Below are positions 1 to 3,383 of a stretch of 8,994 bases of DNA, one piece after another. The notes beneath the pieces were generated by a model. It was given only the letters and a program-made list of their open reading frames with translations, searched no databases and was not told the DNA's origin. Made by a program: the position numbers and the translations under genes. Source of the DNA: an uncultured Mucispirillum sp. (GTDB lineage: Bacteria; Chrysiogenota; Deferribacteres; Deferribacterales; Mucispirillaceae); NCBI GenBank assembly GCA_947177675.1, contig CAMWVK010000033.1, forward strand, positions 1 through 8,994. Reading direction: 5' to 3'. Positions within the stretch are counted from its first letter, which is position 1. Every line of letters starts with the position of its first letter.

Positions 1-143
1 ATATAATACATTCTATATAATTGGTATTTATTATATAGTTTAAATGGTCTATAATCTTTTATACTTGATAGATACATTTTTTTATGAAAATTTAATTGTT
101 CCACAAGTTTATAATATGCTTGATTATTAAAGATTTCATTCAT
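1..143 (-). CDS. Unknown protein in the repressor operon (partial, runs off left edge)
   Basis: On the minus strand an ATG at 143-141 opens a frame that stays open for 47 codons to the window edge. It is preceded by an AAGGAT Shine-Dalgarno about 7 nt upstream. The visible peptide starts MNEIFNNQAYYKLVEQL and is rich in Tyr, Asn and Lys, with no motif I recognise and no signal peptide. It lies 36 nt beyond the repressor stop codon on the same strand, with no obvious terminator between, so the two are probably cotranscribed and this gene would be expressed in the lysogen. In Mu itself the repressor is the leftmost gene, so this is an addition. A lysogenic-conversion, exclusion or second regulatory protein are all possible; I cannot assign a function. 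The reading frame and Shine-Dalgarno are seen; the expression pattern is inferred. Confidence 0.6.
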   Translation of the reverse strand, partial: MNEIFNNQAYYKLVEQLNFHKKMYLSSIKDYRPFKLYNKYQLYRMYY

Positions 144-179
144 AAATTAATCCTTACCCTTATTTATTTTATTCAAATT

Positions 180-572
180 CTAACTTGATAATTTTTGCAT
201 ATCTTTATTTTTATAACTATCAACTATTGCCTGCATATATCCTTCTACTCGTATCAAATCTTCCTTTTTTAGTTTACTTAATAATATTAATAACCTTTCT
301 GGAACATTATAGCTGGATGCTGTACTTACAACCCCACTATCTGCCTTTTTTTCATTATCTGATAAAAACATACTGCCATTTCCATTGATTAACCAATCTG
401 TATTTACATTAAACTTTTCTTGAAGAAGTAAAATAATATCAAGAGTAATACTTGAATCACTAGCTTCATAATATTGTATTACTCTTAACTTTTTTCCTAA
501 TTGCTCACCAAACTCAGATTGTGTAAAATTTAATTTTTTTCTAACTTCCTTAAATCGTTGATGTATAGACAT
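180..572 (-). CDS. CI/XRE-type phage repressor (Mu c analogue), 130 aa
   Basis: This is a DNA-binding repressor, most likely the master lysogeny regulator. Residues about 4-60 form an XRE-type helix-turn-helix (RFKEVRKKLNFTQSEFGEQL, then a recognition helix around VIQYYEA), followed by the TDWLINGNGSMF segment typical of CI-like phage repressors. The C-terminal part (about 85-125) is predicted helical and charged and could mediate oligomerisation. At 130 aa there is no room for, and no trace of, an S24/LexA-type peptidase domain, so RecA-triggered autocleavage is not expected. I chose the start at 572 because AGGGAT lies about 8 nt upstream; the frame extends to 611 but that extension would cross the operator and lacks a ribosome site. 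It is divergent from the early operon and shares its control region, which fits the role of Mu c, although it is not clearly homologous to Mu c in sequence. Confidence 0.85.
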   Translation of the reverse strand: MSIHQRFKEVRKKLNFTQSEFGEQLGKKLRVIQYYEASDSSITLDIILLLQEKFNVNTDWLINGNGSMFLSDNEKKADSGVVSTASSYNVPERLLILLSKLKKEDLIRVEGYMQAIVDSYKNKDMQKLSS

Positions 573-593
573 ATTTTTATCCCTATTAAAAAA

Positions 594-612
594 TATGCAA
601 AAATATTGCATA
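594..612. promoter_or_regulatory. Operator O1, palindrome TATGCAA-N5-TTGCATA
   Basis: A perfect inverted repeat with TATGCAA and TTGCATA half-sites separated by 5 bp. The dyad extends to 10-bp arms (591-615, AAATATGCAA / TTGCATATTT). It lies just upstream of the repressor start and probably overlaps the repressor's own promoter, so it could serve autoregulation. The half-sites match those of the second palindrome 30 bp away except for one purine/pyrimidine swap. Binding by the divergent repressor is inferred from position and symmetry. Confidence 0.7.
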
Positions 613-618
613 TTTTTC

Positions 619-646
619 TTGACTACGCAAAATTTTTGCGTATATT
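619..646 (+). promoter_or_regulatory. Rightward early promoter (Pe-like)
   Basis: A near-consensus sigma-70 promoter: -35 TTGACT at 619-624, a 16-bp spacer, and -10 TATATT at 641-646. It faces the ner-like/transposase operon and predicts a transcript start near 653 with a leader of about 115 nt before the first gene. The operator palindrome fills the spacer. A leftward repressor promoter must lie in the same region; a weak candidate on the minus strand is TTGCGT at 630-625 with TATTTT at 605-600 (19-bp spacing), which I do not annotate separately. Confidence 0.7.
624..642. promoter_or_regulatory. Operator O2, palindrome TACGCAA-N5-TTGCGTA
   Basis: A perfect inverted repeat with the same architecture as the first operator (7-bp half-sites, 5-bp spacer; 9-bp perfect arms around position 633). 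Its centre is 30 bp from the first one, close to three helical turns, which would place two dimers on one DNA face. It lies between the -35 and -10 of the rightward early promoter, so occupancy would block RNA polymerase directly. The shared consensus is TAYGCAA-N5-TTGCRTA. Confidence 0.72.
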
Positions 647-661
647 TATATTATCAAGTTT

Positions 662-731
662 AATAAAGCCTATCAGTTAGTAAATATTAAGGCTTATAAA
701 TAAGTCTTAATATACCATAAAAGGCTTTATT
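662..731. promoter_or_regulatory. Nested inverted repeats in early leader (possible Ner operator or leader RNA fold)
   Basis: The outer arms AATAAAGCCT (662-671) and AGGCTTTATT (722-731) are perfectly complementary over 10 bp. Nested inside is a second dyad at 684-713 with 13-bp arms, one mismatch and a TAAA loop. The core AAGGCTTA/AAGGCTTTA therefore recurs at 689, 721 and, inverted, at 663-671. All of it lies downstream of the predicted start site of the early promoter. It could be the binding site of the Ner-like proteins encoded next, by analogy with Mu Ner, or a stem-loop in the 5' leader. The repeats are seen; the role is inferred. Confidence 0.5.
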
Positions 732-768
732 TTACAAGAAAAAACAATATTTTTTGGAGGTATTTTTT

Positions 769-990
769 ATGAATTTAGAGCAAAAAAGTAAAATCATTCA
801 AGCTCTAGTTTTAAAAGGCATTACTCAAAAAGCACTTGCCACTGATATTGGTGTTTCTACCCAGTTTTTAGGGGAAGTTATATCAGGCAAAAGCAGAAGC
901 CACAGAGTAGAAAAAGCTATTACAGAAGTAACAGGGTATCAGTTCCCAACACCACAAAGAGTGCCTAGAAGTTTAGCTGTGAATAATTAA
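769..990 (+). CDS. Ner-like small HTH DNA-binding protein (first of a tandem pair), 73 aa
   Basis: First gene of the rightward early operon. It is a small protein made almost entirely of one helix-turn-helix: IIQALVLKGITQKALATDIG followed by VSTQFLGEVISGKSRSHRVEK, then a GYQFP segment and a short basic tail. This pattern (KGITQ..LA...GVS...V..VI.G..RS..VEKAI) is common in small regulators of Mu-like phages that sit in the position of Mu Ner. The start at 769 has GGAGG 8 nt upstream; an in-frame TTG at 754 lies upstream of that ribosome site and is disfavoured. It is paralogous to the next gene. By analogy with Ner it would bind the control region and reduce both early and repressor transcription; I infer this from position, not from direct homology to Mu Ner. 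Confidence 0.8.
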   Translation: MNLEQKSKIIQALVLKGITQKALATDIGVSTQFLGEVISGKSRSHRVEKAITEVTGYQFPTPQRVPRSLAVNN

Positions 991-1000
991 GGGGGTAAAG

Positions 1001-1315
1001 ATGTTAGAAAGTTTTGAACATTTTAGAAAAAGATTTATGGGGCATTATTATACACCACCAAAAGAAATAATTGAGTATGAAAAAAATATGACACAAAAAG
1101 AAACCATTCAAAAGCTTTTAAAAGAAAAAGCAATCTCTCAAAAGTCTATTGCAAAAGCATTAAATGTAAGCTGCACAATAGTCAATAATGTAATAGCTGG
1201 CAGAGATAGAAGTGCAAAAGTGGAAAAAGCTATCACAAAGCTTACTGGGTATCAGTTCCCACAAACATTTAAATCAGATGAAGAAGTAAAAAATATGCTA
1301 CAAGGGGTGATATAA
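1001..1315 (+). CDS. Second Ner-like HTH protein with N-terminal extension, 104 aa
   Basis: A paralogue of the preceding gene. Residues about 30-88 align along its whole length (ETIQKLLKEKAISQKSIAKA, then a recognition region ending in VIAGRDRSAKVEKAIT and GYQFP). It adds an N-terminal extension of about 29 residues (MLESFEHFRKRFMGHYYTPP...) absent from the first copy, and an acidic C-terminal tail. The start at 1001 has a strong GGGGG ribosome site 5 nt upstream and follows the previous stop by 10 nt. An internal ATG at 1088 would give a protein the size of the first copy but lacks a good ribosome site. Its stop overlaps the next start by 1 nt (TAATG). It probably binds related DNA sites; whether it cooperates with or antagonises the first copy is unknown. 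Confidence 0.78.
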   Translation: MLESFEHFRKRFMGHYYTPPKEIIEYEKNMTQKETIQKLLKEKAISQKSIAKALNVSCTIVNNVIAGRDRSAKVEKAITKLTGYQFPQTFKSDEEVKNMLQGVI

Positions 1316-1683
1316 TGAAAAACTTAACAATTACAGCTACAAAATACAAAGGAAAACAAATTGGAAATGAAATCTATGTATTAGATATAAACATATTAAA
1401 TCAAGAAAGATTAAATAAAGATATCTTATACTATATACCTATTTCAAGAGTATTTGTATTGGCACCTGTTGAAGCAGATTTATTATCTAATCTTAACAAA
1501 AAAGAAAATAAGATAAAATTTACTGCTGATATAACAGAACACTTAATAGATGATAACATAGTAATTGAAATGTTATCTATTGGTAAAACAAGTAAAAATA
1601 ATTTTTATATGTATAGACTGCAAGGTAATAATGTATGGCACCCAATATCTGAAAGTTTATATAAACACATTAACAGGGGGTAA
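1315..1683 (+). CDS. Unknown early phage protein, 122 aa
   Basis: I do not recognise this protein. It starts at an ATG overlapping the previous stop by 1 nt, with AGGGG about 8 nt upstream. It is soluble, Lys/Ile/Asn-rich, with no membrane segment or cysteine motif; alternating hydrophobic stretches (TITATKYKGK, IYVLDINIL, SRVFVLAPVEADLL) suggest a mostly beta fold. Its first 21 residues (LTITATKYKGK...VLDI) resemble the start of the next protein (LTIEAVKFRHK...VLDL), so the two may be distant or partial paralogues. Small variable accessory genes between ner and the transposase are normal in Mu-like phages, so a host-interaction role is possible but unsupported. Confidence 0.7.
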   Translation: MKNLTITATKYKGKQIGNEIYVLDINILNQERLNKDILYYIPISRVFVLAPVEADLLSNLNKKENKIKFTADITEHLIDDNIVIEMLSIGKTSKNNFYMYRLQGNNVWHPISESLYKHINRG

Positions 1684-1687
1684 TATA

Positions 1688-1885
1688 ATGGAATTAACAA
1701 TAGAAGCTGTAAAGTTTAGGCATAAACTGGATAAAGATTTAGTTATCACTGTTTTAGATTTGGGTGCATGTGATGAAGATTATAGAGAGCCTGCATATAT
1801 CTATAAAACAGATGATTTATATGCAGGCTGGCAGGTGTCTTTAAATCGCAAGTTTTTAGATGATTATGAAATGGAGGAAATATAA
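1688..1885 (+). CDS. Unknown small early protein, 65 aa
   Basis: I do not recognise this protein. The frame extends back to 1565, but that part overlaps the previous gene; the ATG at 1688 has AGGGGG (ending at 1680) at proper spacing, so 1688 is the likely start. The product is acidic (CDEDYREP, LDDYEMEEI) and its N-terminus, LTIEAVKFRHK followed by VLDL, matches that of the 122-aa protein upstream with one gap. It ends in a TAATG overlap with the next gene, implying translational coupling. Nothing in the sequence gives a function. An acidic, DNA-mimic-like composition is noted only as an observation. Confidence 0.65.
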   Translation: MELTIEAVKFRHKLDKDLVITVLDLGACDEDYREPAYIYKTDDLYAGWQVSLNRKFLDDYEMEEI

Positions 1886-2145
1886 TGGATTTTTTAATAA
1901 AAAACAATGGTGTTATTGTATGCCCTAAATGTGGCGGAGATAAGTTTACAGCCAGCATTGAAGCTGAATTAGATGTAGAGTTTTGTGCTTACAAAAATGG
2001 AGCTTATGCAGATATAGGAAAACCAGATTTTGATGATTATGACTTGATGGATATTACATGCTCTAACTGTAATTATGTTATTGCTGATACTTTCATAGAA
2101 TTAAATGATGAAGTTAAAAAGAGAGGTAATGAAGATGGCGAATAA
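1885..2145 (+). CDS. Zinc-ribbon-like small protein, 86 aa
   Basis: This small protein has two CxxC pairs: CPKC at residues 13-16 and CSNC at 59-62, the arrangement of a zinc ribbon with the metal-binding knuckles at either end of an acidic insert (about residues 25-57). A further Cys at 34 is probably not a ligand. The start has GGAGG 7 nt upstream and overlaps the previous stop by 1 nt. The C-terminus (ELNDEVKKRGNEDGE) is charged. Zinc ribbons of this size often mediate protein or nucleic-acid contacts, but the partner is unknown. Zinc binding is inferred from the cysteine spacing. Its last 11 nt overlap the next gene. Confidence 0.72.
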   Translation: MDFLIKNNGVIVCPKCGGDKFTASIEAELDVEFCAYKNGAYADIGKPDFDDYDLMDITCSNCNYVIADTFIELNDEVKKRGNEDGE

Positions 2146-2347
2146 TTTTCAATTCATTTATCTTTATAAAATTATTGACGTTATTCGCAGCTGTGAAACC
2201 TTTGAGCAGTTGGAAAACACTCGCTACTGGTTTGATAATGTTACTCTTATAAATAATCTACCAGCAAGATATGCAGATAAAATCATGAAAGCATATAGAG
2301 CAAAAAAGCAGCAAATCCAAAATGGACTTGCCGCCAAATACAATTAA
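2135..2347 (+). CDS. Unknown small helical protein, 70 aa
   Basis: I do not recognise this protein. The ATG at 2135 has GAGAGG (2121-2126) 8 nt upstream; an earlier in-frame ATG at 2129 is only 2 nt from that site and the one at 2105 has none, so 2135 is preferred. The product (MANNFQFIYLYKIIDVIRSC ... KIMKAYRAKKQQIQNGLAAKYN) looks all-helical with a basic C-terminal helix and a conserved-looking middle (FEQLENTRYWFDNV). It overlaps the zinc-ribbon gene by 11 nt. It is the last gene before the first repeat element, which starts about 12 nt after its stop. Confidence 0.65.
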   Translation: MANNFQFIYLYKIIDVIRSCETFEQLENTRYWFDNVTLINNLPARYADKIMKAYRAKKQQIQNGLAAKYN

Positions 2348-2359
2348 TCTGCAAGGGGT

Positions 2360-2439
2360 TTAGACTCTTTATGACGCTTAAAATGACAATAATCTTTCCC
2401 CCATTGTCATTCTGAGCCTGCAGAGCAGGCGAAGAATCT
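2360..2439. repeat. Palindromic interspersed repeat element, copy 1 (intergenic)
   Basis: An 80-bp imperfect palindrome. The outer arms TTAGACTCTT and AAGAATCTAA are complementary with one mismatch. The inner arms AATGACAAT (2382-2390) and ATTGTCATT (2403-2411) are perfect around a 12-nt C-rich loop. A secondary hairpin, GCCTGC-AGA-GCAGGC (2416-2430), sits on the right arm. The motifs TTAGACTCTT, TGTCATTCTGAG and CGAAGAATCT are identical in the second copy at 3477-3557. The right terminus GCGAAGAATCT is duplicated 16 nt further on (2445-2455). It fills most of the 163-nt gap between two genes. The motif resembles a widespread bacterial interspersed repeat; a role as transcript-stabilising hairpin or non-autonomous mobile element is inferred. 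Confidence 0.8.
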
Positions 2440-2510
2440 AAACAGCGAAGAATCTTAAAACTTCCTAGATATAATTGTATTAAAATTTTTAAAAAATGCA
2501 AGAGGTAATT

Positions 2511-2813
2511 ATGGCTCAAACATACACAAAGATTAATGCATTAAGCAAAGGGCTTGCAATCTTAAATATAATAGGTTCTTCCCCAACTCCTATAATGGCG
2601 AAAGATATAGCTGACCAAGCTGGCGTTACTTACTCAACTGCTATGAATAATATCATAACATTAGAAGATGCAGGCTTTATAGAAAAACAAGGCTCAGGCT
2701 ACATTGGCAGTTTTAAACTGGCTTCTATTTGGACTAACCGCATGAGTTATTTAAAAAGAAGAAAGCAGGTAATACAGGACGAAATAGAAGTGTTAGACAG
2801 GGGTGCAGAATAG
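2511..2813 (+). CDS. IclR-type winged helix-turn-helix protein, 100 aa
   Basis: This matches the N-terminal DNA-binding domain of IclR-family regulators: ALSKGLAILNIIGSSPTPIM, then AKDIADQAGVTYSTAMNNI as the helix-turn-helix, and ITLEDAGFIEKQGSGYIGSF as the wing (residues about 8-75). The IclR effector-binding domain is missing; only a basic helical tail follows (SYLKRRKQVIQDEIEVLD). Stand-alone IclR-like HTH proteins are common in the early region of Mu-like phages. The start at 2511 has AGAGG 5 nt upstream; an ATG at 2496 lies upstream of that ribosome site and is less likely. It presumably binds phage DNA, either as a regulator or as an accessory factor for transposition; the sequence does not decide which. 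Confidence 0.8.
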   Translation: MAQTYTKINALSKGLAILNIIGSSPTPIMAKDIADQAGVTYSTAMNNIITLEDAGFIEKQGSGYIGSFKLASIWTNRMSYLKRRKQVIQDEIEVLDRGAE

Positions 2814-2901
2814 GCTCAGGACGAGCCTTCGCTTGCGTAAGGAAGTAGCCGATTTATTCGGGGCTTCCGCAGTTTTAAAAATACAAGGATGTATTTTTAA
2901 A
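2813..2901. other. Hairpin-rich intergenic stretch
   Basis: A non-coding stretch with a series of inverted repeats. GGCTC-AGGAC-GAGCC (2813-2827) overlaps the last base of the upstream stop codon. GGAAG...CCGA pairs with TCGG...CTTCC at 2841-2868, with an asymmetric internal loop. A perfect 12-bp dyad, TTTAAAAATACA-AGGA-TGTATTTTTAAA, lies at 2874-2901. The first part is clearly more GC-rich than the surrounding genes. Whether it is a structured RNA, a repeat remnant or a protein-binding region cannot be told. Confidence 0.5.
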
Positions 2902-2919
2902 TAAAAATAAACGGAATGA

Positions 2920-2944
2920 AAAAACTGGATTTATTCCAGTTTTT
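2920..2944 (+). terminator. Terminator-like stem-loop inside the early operon
   Basis: A perfect 10-bp stem, AAAAACTGGA / TCCAGTTTTT, with a 5-nt TTTAT loop, ending in a run of five T. Because the stem begins with five A it could act in either direction. It lies between the IclR-like gene and the downstream transposition genes, so full termination would separate the transposase from the early promoter; partial termination or antitermination is more plausible. Only four stem pairs are G-C, so strength is uncertain. Confidence 0.42.
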
Positions 2945-2958
2945 GAATGGAGTGTCAA

Positions 2959-3039
2959 ATGATTAATAAAGAAATATTTAGCATGGTTGCCCTATATGTG
3001 CTTGTTTTATTTGCTTGCTGGGCATCACTTTGGGGGTAG
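2959..3039 (+). CDS. Tiny membrane peptide, 26 aa
   Basis: A 26-codon ORF with GGAG 6 nt before its ATG. The product has a short polar start (MINKEIFS) followed by one hydrophobic span (MVALYVLVLFACWASLWG) that could cross the inner membrane. It is not recognised. The good ribosome site, the hydrophobic character and the absence of another gene in this gap support it; its size does not. Small single-span peptides are frequent in phage early regions, where some modify the host envelope. The next small ORF begins 3 nt after its stop. Confidence 0.5.
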   Translation: MINKEIFSMVALYVLVLFACWASLWG

Positions 3040-3041
3040 TT

Positions 3042-3158
3042 ATGAATAAAAAAATTGGAGCGAAGAACTTTCACACAAGTTCGCAGCGACACCTTACCGA
3101 TGGGGGAAGGTGGAAAGGGGGAAAGCGGAATTTCCCCCTTCCAGAGAGGTTTTTATGA
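3042..3158 (+). CDS. Possible leader ORF, 38 aa, coupled to the next gene
   Basis: A 38-codon ORF beginning 3 nt after the previous stop, with a GGGGG ribosome site, and ending in an ATGA overlap with the start of the next gene (ATG 3155-3157, TGA 3156-3158). The peptide (MNKKIGAKNFHTSSQRHLTD ... NFPLPERFL) is basic and repeat-like rather than a folded domain, and most of its length is made of the inverted repeats at 3065-3142. It may be a genuine small gene invaded by a repeat, or a leader whose translation opens the hairpin in front of the next ribosome site. Coding is uncertain. Confidence 0.35.
   Translation: MNKKIGAKNFHTSSQRHLTDGGRWKGGKRNFPLPERFL
3065..3142. repeat. GC-rich cluster of inverted repeats
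   Basis: Three successive dyads: GAACTT-N6-AAGTTC (3065-3082), CACCTT-N11-AAGGTG (3090-3112), and AAGGGGGAAA-N6-TTTCCCCCTT (3115-3140), the last extended by GG/CC past a one-base bulge to 3112-3142. Base composition is far more G/C-rich than the neighbouring genes. The cluster ends 1 nt before the AGAGAGG ribosome site of the 75-aa gene. It looks like a foreign repeat unit; no second copy is visible in this window. Confidence 0.6.
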
Positions 3159-3382
3159 ATGAAGTAAAATTTATCTATGATAACAAATTTTTAATGAGCT
3201 ACCCTACAAATTTATCAACCATGAGTGGCAGTTTTAAGTTTGAAATTATCATGGCATTATTTAAATCTACTGCCCAAAATTACAAAAACAGGGGGCAGTC
3301 AAAACAAGAATATATTGAGAAAATCACTAATTTTACAGTGAAAAATGTATTAAAAACAGCTGATGAAATTTTTGGAGAGTAA
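3155..3382 (+). CDS. Unknown early protein, 75 aa
   Basis: I do not recognise this protein. The ATG at 3155 has AGAGAGG (3143-3149) 5 nt upstream; the frame is open further left, but that part is the inverted-repeat cluster and has no better start. The product (MNEVKFIYDNKFLMSYPTNL ... NVLKTADEIFGE) is soluble and basic in the middle (NYKNRGQSKQEYIEKITNF), likely helical in its second half. It follows a short ORF with a 4-nt ATGA overlap and precedes the coiled-coil gene by 1 nt, so it is probably translated as part of the same unit. Position just ahead of the transposase block suggests a DNA-metabolism or regulatory role, without direct evidence. Confidence 0.65.
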   Translation: MNEVKFIYDNKFLMSYPTNLSTMSGSFKFEIIMALFKSTAQNYKNRGQSKQEYIEKITNFTVKNVLKTADEIFGE

Positions 3383-3383
3383 T

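Noticed and set aside
1..60. Possible phage left end or attachment site in the AT-rich left margin
   Set aside because: The leftward reading frame runs through it and no TG...CA-type terminus or repeated transposase-binding site could be seen.
185..388. Open frame of 67 codons on the plus strand
   Set aside because: It lies antisense within the repressor gene, has no ribosome site, and its composition is that of a shadow frame.
1565..1687. Longer start for the 65-aa protein
   Set aside because: The extension overlaps the end of the 122-aa gene in another frame, and the AGGGGG site just before 1688 marks the start.
1746..1958. Minus-strand frame of 70 codons
   Set aside because: Spans two well-supported tightly packed plus-strand genes and has no family resemblance.
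2360..2455. CRISPR-like repeat pair
   Set aside because: Only two copies of the motif a kilobase apart plus one 11-nt terminal duplication; no regular spacer array.
2283..2519. Minus-strand frame across the intergenic repeat
   Set aside because: It is produced by the open complement of the palindromic element; no ribosome site or protein-like character.
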